The notes under the pieces were generated by a model. It was not told the DNA's origin. It was given only the letters and a program-made list of their open reading frames with translations, and searched no databases. A DNA stretch of 64,000 nt from Aplectana chamaeleonis (lineage: Eukaryota; Nematoda; Chromadorea; Rhabditida; Cosmocercidae). Shown here in pieces: positions 9,843 to 20,757 of this stretch. The stretch lies in NCBI GenBank assembly GCA_029168955.1, contig JAPDOI010000707.1, positions 240,584 through 304,583 of the forward strand, in the 5' to 3' direction. Positions within the stretch are counted from its first letter, which is position 1; every line of letters starts with the position of its first letter. The translations under genes were made by a program, and so were the position numbers.

Positions 9843-10355
9843 TGTAGCATCAAACTTGCCTCTACAAAACTTTCCATTAAAAATGATCTGTTTCGGAAAA
9901 AAGGTCCGCGATTTCCAAAGTACAGTTTGCGAGTGTTATGCATGAGAGGTGATGTCAGGGTGTCTTGGAAATGTTAAAGAGGCGAATCGATTGATGCTCG
10001 ATTGAAGGACACTACAAGCATACTGCATAGGATTGGCGATCAATCGGCCAGCGATTCCTGCCGAAAACACAGAGACAGCGCATCGCATACATAGACACGC
10101 AGAGCTGCAGTGTACACCGACCCGACGAACCATTTCACGCTAACCGCACATGCAACTGACACACCAACGCGCTACCTCCTTTATCTGGACGGTGAGTCCA
10201 GAACTGATTATGATCCTGCACCCATTTTCGTGTGTGCGGCACCTCGATTTCTGGTAAGTGTTATGTATGAGAGGTGATGTCAGGGTGTTCCGATGAGGTG
10301 CGCTCGTCATCCGTACGTTTTCGTTGAGCAAACCGAGAAGGGGTCGCGCTTCTAG
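9843..10355. other. no supported gene; one 20-bp duplication
   Basis: GAGAGGTGATGTCAGGGTGT occurs at 9945 and again at 10269, a direct repeat about 325 bp apart. No coding frame is convincing. Confidence 0.4.
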
Positions 10356-10677
10356 CGGGTTCGTCAGCCTCGGTTTCCCGCTTCTCGATTGCCTACGTTG
10401 TTTGCTGTTTTGCTTTGTCGACTGGAGAAGCTGGAAAACGGATCGCTTTCGGTCGACGAAAGGAACGTCTCATTTTTGCGTTGCAGAAAATCCCGCCCTA
10501 GTTGGAACACCTTTTCTTCAGAAGAGCAACAGGGGCCAAGGCAAACCCTGACCGACATTTTCCCTTCTCTGCGACAATTATCTGAGGATAATCAGAATTC
10601 GATTTGTTTCCTGACAGTGAGTAAATTATCAGCACCGCTTTCTTTATTCTGCTTGGCACTTTCAGAATCCAATTTAA
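10356..10677 (+). CDS. candidate C-terminal exons of an unknown gene
   Basis: A frame open from 10356 encodes LEKLENGSLSVDERNVSFL, then SWNTFSSEEQQGPRQTLTDI and SLRQLSEDNQNSICFLT, up to a donor GTGAGT at 10617. A 49-nt intron ends ACTTTCAG at 10665 and joins in phase to Asn-Pro-Ile-stop (10666-10677). An internal acceptor GCGTTGCAG ends at 10485, so the true exon may start there. No ATG is in frame, so upstream exons are missing or this is a relic. The minus strand is also open (10498-10758). Confidence 0.3.
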
Positions 10678-10817
10678 TAGTTTTCTTCCAATCTTCTCAA
10701 AAAATTTCCATTCCCTTGTAACTTTTAACATATGATAAACTTTTGGGTATTGGTGCATGAGTGAGTAAGGGACTGTCGGAATTTCAGCTGTTCGAAAAAA
10801 AAATGAAGCGATAAGAA

Positions 10818-10994
10818 ATGATAAAGGGCAAACTCGAAGGTTTCCAACTAAGATTAGATTGTTTGCAAGATAACCTGCAATCGTACCAAGACATCACTTA
10901 CTCGCTTTTGCAAACGTCATTTTTTTCCAGTGGGACATGCTATATAGGGATATTATCCAATTTGACGGGAAAGCTTTCCATGCACGAACTGTGA
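10818..10994 (+). CDS. small ORF, 58 aa, helical N-terminal half
   Basis: It follows an acceptor GGAATTTCAG (ending 10787) after a four-codon upstream ORF. It encodes MIKGKLEGFQLRLDCLQDNL and then a Ser/Gly-rich part. A second acceptor, ATTTTTTTTCCAG, ends near 10930 and a GTGAGC donor lies at 10991; the short exon between them in another frame reads WDMLYRDIIQFDGKAFHART, which looks at least as protein-like. The region is probably genic but the exon chain is unresolved. Confidence 0.2.
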   Translation: MIKGKLEGFQLRLDCLQDNLQSYQDITYSLLQTSFFSSGTCYIGILSNLTGKLSMHEL

Positions 10995-11289
10995 GCGTAT
11001 TTGAACTAAATGATTTTTTATGGAAGGTTGTGTATATTATTGATTTTGTTCGTTCGGAAAATGAAGACTTCTAGTTAGAGAGCGCTGTGATGGGATATGC
11101 GATCGTTTGCTAGATTTTCAGTTAGTCGTTTGTTCAGGTGTTGCGTGCTTGAGAGCATTTTTTGGGTGTACCCCACAGATATTTGATATATCCCTTCATT
11201 TCGGTTTTGATTCCATTTCGCTTACAAGTATTCGTATTACTGGTTTAGAAGAATGATCCATTGCGGGCTAACTAGGGCTTACCTTACCT
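10995..11289. other. AT-rich spacer, nothing seen
   Basis: No ORF or repeat is identified beyond short T tracts. Confidence 0.4.
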
Positions 11290-11540
11290 TTGACAAGGGT
11301 TTTAGCTTTGCGAAGAGAAAAGGGATACGCGAATGGCAATTTTTAGGGTGTTCAGAAAATTTGTCTCGAATTGAGCTTGAAACTTTTTTCTAGAGGTTGT
11401 TTTGGGTGCTGATTGAGATTCTGAGGTCCATTTGTCAATATTTAAAAATTCCGCCTGCTTGGACCCTAAGCTCCAAAATGGGGGCAATTTCGCTGGCCAA
11501 GCGCGACTTTTGACGATTTCGAGAATGCTACGATGATATC
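11290..11540. repeat. dispersed repeat R, second copy
   Basis: Directly homologous to 2140-2400 (shared CAATTTTTAGGG, TTGTCTCG, ATTGAGCTT, GAGGTTGTTTTGGGTGCTGA and TTTGACGATTTCGAG), about 80 percent identical by eye. Confidence 0.65.
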
Positions 11541-12274
11541 GTCTTAAAGGCTGTGGTCGCGCTCAAATATGCTTGTCTTCTTTTCCTCTCTAAACCCTTT
11601 TCTGGTTCTAGAGTAGTAGGCAATATTTGAAAAAATCGCGAAAAAACCGCTGTTCCGGGCCAAATTTGAAGCCTGAACTTTCTTGTCATTTGATGGTGGA
11701 CGGGCCCACTCCACATCATCGGCCTTGATGATCTCTAATATCGAGAACATCAGCTGGCTTGAAATTGAATAACAATCAATGAACATTAACCTTCGGACCG
11801 ACCTGCTCGAATATTTATGAGCTCATCTATTGATTCAAGGGCTTGCTTTCATTGTTCAACTGCTTATATTAGATGAATTTGCATTTATTGCTATCCTCTG
11901 AATGTCGATGATTTTTGACTGCTCAGCATGAGACTGCGATCTTTTTGGACGGAGCTGTGCACGTGTGCACCAACTGGAATCTTTGGGCCCTAGAAACTTC
12001 AATTCTAGCCCGTTTTTCACGGCGCTACCTTCATAGTTTTCAGCTGTTTTCGATCTAAGCTAATTTTTGTAGTTTTTTTCGATAACGTTTTTTTTGTCGT
12101 GACCACTGCCTTTAAAACGTCTACGGGTTATTCAAACTGTCAAATTTTTTACTATTTTCTTCAGAAATACAGGCATTGATTTTAAAGGCCTTATGATGAC
12201 ATACATACGAAAATCAAGGCTTTGAATTTTCACGTTTTGAGTAGAGCCCTGGCGTCGAGAATTTGAGCTCTCAC
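11541..12274. other. no supported gene; one TTAA-family end
   Basis: GTCGTGACCACTGCCTTTAA (about 12095-12114) is a lone terminus of the TTAA element family. Minus-strand ORFs near 11528-11786 are low-confidence. Confidence 0.4.
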
Positions 12275-12713
12275 GTGGAATCGCATTCCCGAATCTATAT
12301 TCAGGGTCAGGGAAGACCTGGTATGATGTCGGTCAGGATAGATTGTAAAGAACACATACGATCTATCAACATTGGAAACGAAAAGGAAGAACAGGAACCC
12401 ATCGCGCATTTCGGATTGATGCGTGATCACACCATCATATGTAAATGTAGCTGCGTTCCGTCGACCACTCCGCATTGAAGACTTGATTCGCTGCCCCCGA
12501 ATCGACCGCTGTTTATCGCGAAACAGTCGAAACTAATTGCGTTCGCCGCTAGACAAACGTAGACTACAGCGGTCCGGCGGAACACAACTACGAGCTTGTG
12601 AGTAGCTGGTGTGGATTTGGACGTGATCGATTGTTGAACAGCAGTCGGTGAAAAGACACCGAGTTCGACGGTCAATCCCGCCTTCGACTTTAATGGGTGT
12701 TTTTGATGCTTAT
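12275..12713 (-). CDS. candidate gene, two exons joined by an in-phase intron
   Basis: Exon a runs from about 12713 down to 12433 and encodes GLTVELGVFSPTAVQQSITS, a hydrophobic stretch (KLVVVFRRTAVVYVCLA) and SESSLQCGVVDGTQLHLHMM. The donor GTGTGATC at 12432 and acceptor CATACCAG at 12318 (115-nt intron) join in phase to exon b (12317-12275), which reads VFPDPEYRFGNAIP and ends at a strong donor (CCAC then GTGAGA). Further exons downstream were not located. The start is not defined: there is a stop at 12714 and no ATG in frame. It may be the 3' part of the gene at 12776-13381. No family is recognised. Confidence 0.35.
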
Positions 12714-12775
12714 GCTCGCCTCATCAGAATGTGTTGGTTTTTCGCGGCTATCCCTTCTGTGACGTCAACTTCCAA

Positions 12776-13381
12776 TCAATCCAAATCGTCATAAACTTTG
12801 TCCACCTGCACTTCTTGAATAAACAGTTGATTTGGTAGTCTATGGGGACTTCTGTGGGATAATAGGTGATTGAGGATGCAGATCCATCTTCTACTGACAA
12901 TCGATCCGATCATGCTAAGCTCGTCAGGTGGACTCACGTCGTGGGATCAAGGACAATTTCAATTTTCTTCTCCTCGGATGATATTTCGACTCGAATGGCT
13001 TCATAGGGAATGTCACAGTGAGCTAAACAGACGTTTTTTGACGCTGTGGTCATTTTCCATTTCGCCATTTTTTCAATGCCGCACTCTACGAACTATGTAA
13101 ATTTCTTAGCCGCGAAAAAAATCTGCACGAATCACCTTTAATACACAGGTTAGCGTCTTTGTGTGTTGAAGCTAGCGTCATTTTAACAGCTTGTGACTTA
13201 GCAAGCTCGAGCACCTTGTTCGGTCAGCAAACCGGTTTTTGAAGTATATTCAGAACCGTGTCATGGCATGGAATTACTAAAATGGGCTCATCATGCGTGG
13301 ATGTGTACTGGGCTGGGGAATAAGTCCTCGCGCTCCGTTTCAATTGGAGGTCGCGCATCGATTCTCGCAAATTTTAGCGAT
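12776..13381 (-). CDS. candidate four-exon gene, about 128 aa, function unknown
   Basis: Minus-strand exons: 13381-13309 (after acceptor CATTACAG; SLKFARIDARPPIETERED), 13214-13136 (VLELAKSQAVKMTLAST), 13085-12938 (ECGIEKMAKWKMTTASKN then CDIPYEAIRVEISSEEKK) and 12893-12776 (NQLFIQEVQVDKVYDDLD, stop). Introns are 94, 50 and 44 nt; all phases agree. The donor after exon 3 is a perfect GTGAGT. The acceptor before exon 2 (GAACAAG) is weak, so translation may start at the in-exon ATG (13181), giving 103 aa. The charged composition and phase agreement over three introns make this one of the best gene candidates here. I do not recognise the family. Confidence 0.5.
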
Positions 13382-13523
13382 CTGTAATGAATGCAGTTTT
13401 TTTTTCGGAAGAAAATTATTCGATTAAATTTCGGTTTGATAAAGTAGAGGGTTATAAAGTGGTTTCAAATTATTAATATTTCAATAATAGAAGAATATGT
13501 TTTGAAATTTTGCTCACAAACTC

Positions 13524-13751
13524 TTGAAGGGCGAAAAATTGCCAAAATTTTCAATTCCTTCTGCCAACGACGACGATTTCAAACGATCCGCGCAGTTGTT
13601 CAACAACCGGCTGAGAATTTGCGCCGGAATTTGTAAAGAGGGAAAACAGATGTCAAAAGCAAAGGAGAGTACTAAACTAATGAAATCGATTTTTGGCACG
13701 GAGCCCAAAAACTTCTTAGCTGCCTTCGCTGATATTATAGTTGCAAATTAA
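13524..13751 (+). CDS. hypothetical exon or relic, 75 aa
   Basis: An open frame of natural composition (LPKFSIPSANDDDFKRSAQL, then GICKEGKQMSKAKESTKLMK and GTEPKNFLAAFADIIVAN) ends in TAA. The frame begins after a TGA with no ATG until mid-frame, so it is an exon, a remnant or chance. The following plus-strand ORF (13764-14036) is in a different frame and not joined. Confidence 0.25.
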   Translation: MKGEKLPKFSIPSANDDDFKRSAQLFNNRLRICAGICKEGKQMSKAKESTKLMKSIFGTEPKNFLAAFADIIVAN

Positions 13752-14163
13752 TAGCGACACTCGATGATTTTTTTTTGTAGAAAATTCGCCCCAAATGAAA
13801 ATCAGATTAAACTGGTTTTGATAATTTGGAAAGCGCAGTTATTTCTCGAGACAACCTTCAGTGCGTTTTTGTTGGCTGCGTTGATCGGCGGAAAGCAAAA
13901 AACTGCTTTCGACCTCGAGGAGTCGATTTCAATCGCTCATCTCAAGTATTTACAAACCGTTGTCATCAGGAAGGTAACCAAACATTTCTCTGCATCAAGA
14001 TTTTTTGACTCAATATTGTTCGTCCGTATGGTATAAGCTCCCACGGTCTGCTTCTTGATGCGTCTATATGTACCTGCGGCGCGTATTCTCGTAGCATTAT
14101 CGCAGTCGGACTCTCTGTTTATAGCCCCTTTCACAGTTTTCCGGACGACCCCGTCCGACACGT

Positions 14164-14293
14164 TATGGCCGGGATCATACTTCTCGCGACCAGCGACTGC
14201 GACAATGCATATCAGGCATATTGATTTTTGGTCGATATTGATGGTAAACATTGCGTCGCGTCGCTCGTCGCTGGGAGTATGATCCCGGCCATA
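14164..14293. mobile_element. TA-target miniature inverted-repeat element (T2)
   Basis: TA-TGGCCGGGATCATACTTC ... GAGTATGATCCCGGCCA-TA: terminal inverted repeats of about 18 bp with the TA target duplicated, 126 bp between. A degenerate second copy is at 59797-59925. It is internally rich in GTCGCGAC-like sequence and does not code. Confidence 0.7.
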
Positions 14294-14499
14294 GGATAGG
14301 ACTGCGACATCGTTGAGCGCCGCAGTGTGACGCCACATGATTGGCGTCACACCGCCGCGTTCAACGTTGGTGCGAATTTTCTCCGTTGATGGTGGGGGAT
14401 GGCTATTATCGGTTTCTATATCACAAGCCTGTTGGGCATAGGATAGCATTGCCCGACGTCAGCCGGCGAAGCAATCATGGAAGGCTATTTGAAATTTTT

Positions 14500-14665
14500 T
14501 TTTCGAATGATCGACTTTTCGTTTAAATCGAAAATCACACTTTCTCGAATGATCGACTTCTCGACTTATCCGAAAATTGCCCTTTTTTAAATGGTCGACT
14601 TCTTGACTTATCCAAAAATCGCCCTTTTTCGAATGATCGACTTTTCGAATAAAAAGTCGACTTTT
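14500..14665. repeat. four-copy tandem repeat, about 42-bp period
   Basis: TCGAATGATCGACTT (once as TAAATGGTCGACTT) recurs near 14503, 14545, 14588 and 14629, separated by CGACTTATCCGAAAATTGCCC-like sequence. The unit is unrelated in sequence to the 42-bp minisatellite at 45-51.6 kb. Confidence 0.65.
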
Positions 14666-15149
14666 TCAACCGACTTTAAAATAGTTTACCCTTCCATTCA
14701 GCGATTCGAACGGTATACGAAGACCTGACAGCCCTATTGAGTTTTTCGTTTCCAAAACAGCTATTTTTTCCAGACACTTATTTTTGCACGTATTATGAAA
14801 TTGAAATGCAATAGGAATTATTTGCGACATAGGGAAATCTTCGGGTGAAAATGGAAGAATCGATGATTTTGGAAGCTAGCTTTAGGGTCTAGCGGCTACT
14901 GTCCAGTGGGACAACGGATGGAGCTGAAACTTGGAAACCAAAGCGAGTCTCCCAAGTTCCCCGAGGTATGGGGCTACGAGTGTAGAGTTCGCGCAATCAT
15001 TTTAGTCTGAGGAATGGACGGGGCCGCGACGGTAGATCACCCCGCGCGAATCGAAACCCCATCCTTCAGTGAGGCCGCCAACCCAGCACGGCCAGCCGCC
15101 TTGTCCATGCGTCAGACTAGAACGAAAACGGAAACCATACAGTCCGCAC
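14666..15149. other. no supported gene
   Basis: A plus-strand frame from 15014 (MDGAATVDHPARIETPSF) runs into hairpin copy 3 and is probably not a gene as it stands. Otherwise nothing was seen. Confidence 0.35.
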
Positions 15150-15290
15150 GGATCGTGTTAATACTTGGCGTTCCCTATCGAAGGTCGGCGCAAACTAGGT
15201 GCCATATGTTTTATATAGCATACGGGCACCGACCTTAACGCACAACGAGTAGCGCAAAATATCAGTGCGATCGGGGAGACCAGCAGTTCT
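15150..15290. repeat. hairpin repeat family P, copy 3
   Basis: Left arm GCGTTCCCTATCGAAGGTCGG..CGCAAACTAGGTGCC and a shortened right arm GGGCACCGACCTTAACGC..GTAGCGCAAAATATC..GTGCGATC. Both arms carry GGTCGG. The right arm has lost part of the CGAGTTTGCGCC core. Confidence 0.65.
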
Positions 15291-15672
15291 CCCGATAAGG
15301 GTCAGTCTTGTCGCGCCGCGGCGAGATTTGGAGGAGTTTCCCCTATTGTGAGGGTTACAACTGGATCATTGGTTATTCAATTCCTGACCGTAGATGACCC
15401 TTCCGACCCATTGCTGCACGCGTAATTTATCCTATTCACTGAATTGTTCATCATTGCGTATCCATAGGAATAACGTACCACTTTGTGGGAATAATAATCA
15501 CAGCGGAAAAGATCTTTATATATTCAAAACGTACTTATTCCTCGTATCGATGAAGGCGGGACTGATTACGAAAAAACTAGTAGGGATTTATAAAGAACAA
15601 GTAGAGGGACTTTCAGGAACGGTCGCAAATTTTTGGGAGATCAGCAGTTCTCCCGGTGATAGTCTCGCACGC

Positions 15673-16122
15673 TACCGCTCGTAGGATTTGGTCAAAAAGC
15701 GAGCTAGGTCAGGTTTTCGCGTCTTTTTTGTATAACTTGCTTCAAAGTCAACTTTGAGCGAAACTGAGAAGATATTCATGATCTAGGCGTTGATGACTAT
15801 ACCACTGGGTGTAGGGGTTTCGTTGAGAACCATTGAAGTTTCGCAATCAACCAGCTCTCTACATATATGTATATGGTGGACACAGGGAAATGAAGACAGA
15901 GACGGTAGCGCCCCATCCGCCACGGTACCGTAATTACAAACCTGGCTGATTGCAATTTTCTATAGTTCTCAACGTAATGGCCACAAAGGCTAAGCCATTG
16001 GGTAACCGTCAATGCCAGGATCGTTAATATCACCTCAGTTTCGCTCAGAGTTGAGTTTGAAGCGAGTTATGCAAAGACCCGAAAACCCTATCGCGATTTC
16101 TGACCAAATCCTACGAGCGGTA
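15673..16122. mobile_element. TA-target foldback element (T3)
   Basis: TA-CCGCTCGTAGGATTTGGTCA ... TGACCAAATCCTACGAGCGG-TA, with pairing extended inward (GCGAGCTAGGTCAGGTTTTCG / CGAAAACCCTATCGC and the TTTGAGCGAAACTGAG / CTCAGTTTCGCTCAGA segments). It is 446 bp with no transposase. Isolated ends of the same family lie at 26605 and 34095. Confidence 0.7.
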
Positions 16123-16965
16123 TTGTAACTGTCAAAATCTTAAGGCGCTCGGGTTGTAACGCCCTGTGTACTGTTGAACATTGTAGAAACGCAAAATTCT
16201 CATGGCGTCAGCGAGCGTTAGTGCGGAGCAGAGGTTAGATCCAGCGAGAGAGCGGAGGGCAGACGGAGGATGCTGCATCGCGCGCGCCGCTCGCGTCATG
16301 AGTGATAAGAATTTTGATGTTTCGCAGATGATAACTGATCTTATACCCACCGTAACCTACAGTAAGTCTCAGAGGCCAGATTCGTAAAATATTATATTCC
16401 AGGGATACGAACGCGTCGGGGTATAATATTACGCATACCCCCACAAAACAGTATTTAACGGTTATACTCTGCCGATTCAGGGTATAAGTTGGAGTATGTC
16501 ATATCCCACTCTGGAGCTGGGGTATACGTCTCGTATACTCTTCGAAAACGTGACCCATGGCTAATTCGCCCTCGCCATTCAGCCAAATCGGTTGACAGAC
16601 AACTCTCTCGAGGTCCTTTACAGTACGTGTTGCCTATATGTTTATAAATTTTATGACGTTGTATCTATATACTGGCCATTTACTATATTTTTCTCTTTTT
16701 TCTCTCTTGAAACTTCAAAATCGAAACTGCTCAATGTGACGATTTTGCTCTTCGATGATCAGCATAATTCCTTTGCAGTTTTCCCATTTTATTTACATTC
16801 CCACATCTATAGCCTATCTCCCTCATTTTGAGCCGGTCGAGGTAAGGCTTATCGGGCTCATCATGTCAAAACCTCCTTATAACTATTACATTTTGCCATG
16901 ATCGACCGCTCAGCTGCTTGCTTCGCCCGGACTCATCTGAGCGAGTATTTAAAATTTTTCGAGCT
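16123..16965. other. no firm gene; one short ATG frame
   Basis: A 61-aa plus-strand frame from ATG 16202 (MASASVSAEQRLDPARERRA) is natural in its first half, but its end lies in dispersed-repeat sequence. GTATA-type motifs recur between 16415 and 16550. Confidence 0.3.
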
Positions 16966-17455
16966 CTTGAAGGCAGTGTCCACGATAAAAACCGGATTTT
17001 CTACGTAAGTCGAAAGGTCCGGGGCTCACTGCTTCAATAATGCAGGAAAAGTGGCCAAGAACGAGCAAGAAAGAGTCCTTCACGGCCCTAACCTTGAGTG
17101 TGGCGCTCACGCCACGCCCACTCTTTCAACGTCTACCAATTAAAGTGTACACATGAAAACCCGACTTGAAAAGTCAGCCAGTTATCAAATGGTGTAAGTT
17201 TTGATGAGCAGAGTAGTTCATTACCTCTTGAATGTAAGTTGTTCCCCTGAAGTCGGGTTTTCAGGTGTTTACTGATCGGTATCGGTTCAATGGAGTGGGC
17301 GTGACGTGAGCGGAACACTCAAGTATGGGACGTGTAGGGCTCTTTTGCGCTGGTCCTAAGACGTTTTCCAACATAGTTGGTGAAATTGGTTTCCATCCTC
17401 TCGATTTCCGGTGAAAGCTCGAAGACTGGTCTCATCGTGGACATTTCCTTTTAGT
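16966..17455. mobile_element. degenerate family F element (copy 2) with internal inverted repeat
   Basis: The left end GAAGGCAGTGTCCACGATAA and right end CATCGTGGACATTTCCTT match the TTAA-family termini imperfectly. Inside, ACATGAAAACCCGACTT and GAAGTCGGGTTTTCAGGTGT (17149-17264) form a second inverted pair. Confidence 0.5.
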
Positions 17456-17756
17456 CAATATAAATTTATTGTGCGATACGCACAAGTAAAAGTGAGACTA
17501 AGAAAGCTCATTAGATAGTGGAAAAAGGACAACAATGAAGTTTGTCCGCGGCTATACAAATTTTGCATAGATTACGCGCAAAATCGATAATTGTGTGCAG
17601 ATGCAGTAACAAGCACGCTCATGCCGATCATTTTTTCCGCAGGGCTACCGTAACCCTCCTTTAAAAATTTTCCAAGTGTCAGCTTGGTTATGAGCACATC
17701 CTAATAGCCAACAAACATGTTTGCACAATTTCGACCTCCCCAGCCACTCCCCAGTG
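17456..17756. repeat. spacer ending in a segment duplicated at about 48.02-48.16 kb
   Basis: 17635-17756 matches 48020-48155 (GCTACCNTAACCTCC, TTTAAAAATTTTCC, GTGTCAGCTTGG, CACAATTTCGACCTC, CCAGCCACT). The remainder has no gene. Confidence 0.5.
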
Positions 17757-18833
17757 GCTTACAAAGCGTAGGTCGGATCTGCCAAAACGACCAGTATCGT
17801 TAGTATCTCTTGTGGCTCAATAGTAAATCTGCGCAGTATCCCGCCCCGAGCTGCAGGTTCCAAGAAGTTACAAGTTTAAAGAGCTCATTTTTTGTGCTTT
17901 TTGTACCTTCCAAAAAGCGCGTTAGTCTTCAGAAAATCCGGAAACGGACCTCATAAATGTGTTCAGCGCCCAAAACTACCCCCCTGAGCAAAGGTTGGGT
18001 GAAGGCACATTTTCCATACTTCGTCCAGACTGACAGCGTTTTGGACTTTACCGATTTTTGGTTGGGCGTTTATTTCTACCAATTGAGGGCTCTGGCAGCG
18101 TTTCAGAAAAATGTTCCAGATTTGGCTTAAAAATCTCCCAGCGGAGTTTTTTGGGCCGCTGATCCCGAATTTGTGGTTTGTTAGTCGATTTTCCAAAGTT
18201 TTCGGCTAATTTCGTTTGAAGCTTCCCAGCCGGGGAAAATTTCGAGGGAAAAACGCCACTTTCGAGATTTCCGGATTTCTGCGATAGATATATCTCAAAA
18301 TCATTTTCTGAGAGTTATTTGGAGCGCTGAACACGAATCTGGAGTTTCGGATTCGTGTAAATATCGATTTTCGTTGATTACGGTAGATTACGTTGGGTAT
18401 ACGGTAGTTTGGTCAAAATCTCAGATTTTACTCAAAATTTGTATACAGGGATTATTCAGGTGGAGAATACAAATTTAACGTCTTTTGTCGTTTTCAGAAT
18501 ACTACGGTGGGTTTTGACCCCTAAATGACATGTTACCTACCGTAACCTACAGTAAACCTCAAAATTTGGACAAATGGACTCCTGATTCGTGTTCACTACC
18601 CTAAATTAGCCCTACATACAACTTTTGAGCTAAATCCGAGAAAGTTTTTTGAAACTCTGAAAAAAATGCCTGATGGGTACCCTTGCCTTTTCGCGTTTAA
18701 AAAATGCTCATAACTTTTTTGAACCTGCGGCTCGGGGCGGGATACTGCGCATTTTTACTATTGAGCCAGAAGAGGTACTAACCATACTAGTCGTTTTGGC
18801 AGATCCGACCTACGCTTTGTATACTTCCCTTGT
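17757..18833. mobile_element. element A, copy 1 (long terminal inverted repeats), uninterrupted
   Basis: Left ACAAAGCGTAGGTCGGATC and right GATCCGACCTACGCTTTGT pair over about 120 bp, including CGCAGTATCCCGCCCCGAGC and its complement. It is about 1.08 kb. The interior carries motifs scattered elsewhere in the window (CAGCGCCCAAAACTACCCCC, GTAACCTACAGTAAACCTC). There is no transposase frame, so it is non-autonomous. Around 18530 it preserves GACCCCTAAATGACATG, the uninterrupted form of the site split in copy 2. Confidence 0.75.
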
Positions 18834-19714
18834 AAGTCGATTTAATCGAAGTCGACTTTTTTCAATCGGATGATGATTCGATCATTCGATTCGGCCCAAG
18901 TGTAGTCCACGGCAACGGAAATACGCGGTGGGGCGGATGCGTATTTTCACGGAGCACACCGTTGCCATGGCTGGCTTGGTTCTAAGTTTGCCGGCGGAAA
19001 GAGCCCGCATTCTTTGGAGGCAAACCCAACCGTAGCCCATGGTTTGCGTTCATGAATTCTAGCCCAGGGGGGAGGGGAGGGGGGGTTGATCCCACCGCCA
19101 CTGTTCGTGGGGGGTTGCACCTCACTGTGGACCGTGGGGAAATGGCCCTACAGTTCGGTGCCCCGCGAGCCGTGGGAAAATCATCTCGGCGACAAAATTT
19201 ATCCTCTGGGATGCGGTGGATCTTCCGGAAAAAGGCTCGGGGGCACCATCCAGGTCCATCTCTGAAGAGCAAACTGATTGTGAGGCCCACTGTGAGATGA
19301 GAAACATTTTATACAAGAAGCATTATTAATACCTTCGTCTAAACATGTTGATGATCCTGATGTCGCATCCATCCCTCTTCGAGTTGCGCGAGTGCGTTCA
19401 TATCGCGTGCATTGTGGGAAAAAGGGCTGACCGTGGTGGACGTTGAGCTCCTTTTTGTCTGAGTAGTTGCGAGCAGAAATAACATAAAATCGAAGAAAAA
19501 AAGGAATCGTGAAAAAAACTGCCAAAAGCAAGAATTATTGGCTGTTTCCTTATCGATTAGTGACAGACTCAGAATCGAGCCTGCCTTGGCTACAGTATGC
19601 TTTTTAAGTGAAAGTACACAGGACCTTCTTTTTTCGTCGTTTTGGACTGTAAGCTGGACTGACCAACAATTCTGCGCCCGCTTTTAGTAAGCATTGTACA
19701 GATATGCGTTGCCG
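18834..19714. other. no supported gene
   Basis: G-rich tract (about 19060-19090) and overlapping ORFs on both strands (18982-19300). None has splice or start support. Confidence 0.35.
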
Positions 19715-20584
19715 TAAGGTCAATGGTATACTTTTGCGACACCCGTCGCTCTGCACAGCTGCAGCGACCGCCTGTCGCGGAGCTCCCGCCCTTCAAATCT
19801 GTCGCCCTTCAAAGCCGACAAGTGTTCCTCCTCAGATATTCGTGGGGAAGTTCCCGAGAACAACAGCAGAACTTTTCTCGAAAGAACTGGGAAACTTTCC
19901 CCGAATCGGAGGAGGCGAAGTGGACGTCTCGACAGCAGAGTAATGGGGAAGTTGCCACAGCAAAAGTTCTCTTGTTCTCTCGGCTGCAGGTCTTCCCGCG
20001 ACCTTCCGACTGCAGATCTTCCCACTGTTTAATGATTGATCAAACATCAGCTTGCTAGAACTCGCTGTTTTTCGACAGTCTCATGTTCCTGAAAAACTGC
20101 CATCGGCCCAAAAAAATTCACCTTTGACTAAAGGTTATAGAGAAGCTTATTAGCTCCTCTCAAAACCAGACAAAGAAGCTTTGCGTAGTCCTTGAGTGGC
20201 AGATCTACCCCCTCAACTTGCGAAGTGCGAGACCACCTCGCGACTAGCCCGTCTGCATCTCCGTATACGCTGCGGCTTTATTTTCGCGTTCATCATGTTC
20301 GGGGGGAGACCATGGGAACAACCGTAAAGCGAACTTCCCTTGTTCTCCCCCCGAGTAGACTGTTTCGAACGCCTCATCGTTGTGTATAATTCGAGGGGAG
20401 AGGGGCGAGACGTCCTCGCTCCTCTCCCCTCGACCGAGTGATAACGACCAAATCAGGTCTATTGTCCTCGGGAACTTCCCCCACGAATATCTGAGTACGA
20501 CGGCCAGTGCCGTTGCTCCTATGCTGGTCCCTCCACGATTTGTGCTGAATGTCATGACTGCGACAGAAGATACCATTGACCTAA
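19715..20584. mobile_element. Harbinger-like inverted-repeat element (H3), TAA target
   Basis: TAA-GGTCAATGGTATACTTTTGC ... GCGACAGAAGATACCATTGACC-TAA. Inner arms also pair (CTCAGATATTCGTGGGGAAG at 19834 with CTTCCCCCACGAATATCTGAG at 20476). A 3-bp TWA duplication with termini beginning GG is the PIF/Harbinger signature. It is 864 bp with no transposase. A GGGGAGAGGGGCGAG palindrome lies at about 20393-20430. Confidence 0.65.
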
Positions 20585-20757
20585 GGCAAAAAAATGAAAG
20601 GACTATTCGAAATGATGCGCCAATAAGGAATCCCTGGAATTCACTGTTCGCTTCTTTGCAACGTGGTGGTGCTGTGCGATAACGAACGGTGTTTCCAGGA
20701 CATTACTGAGATGGCGACTCTGAAACGCTGAAAGATGCGTAAGAAATATGCGAAGAA

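Noticed and set aside
9541..9977. ORFs up to 136 aa at 9.5-9.98 kb on both strands
   Set aside because: Generated by the palindromic element T1: Arg/Ala-rich and mirror-related on the two strands.
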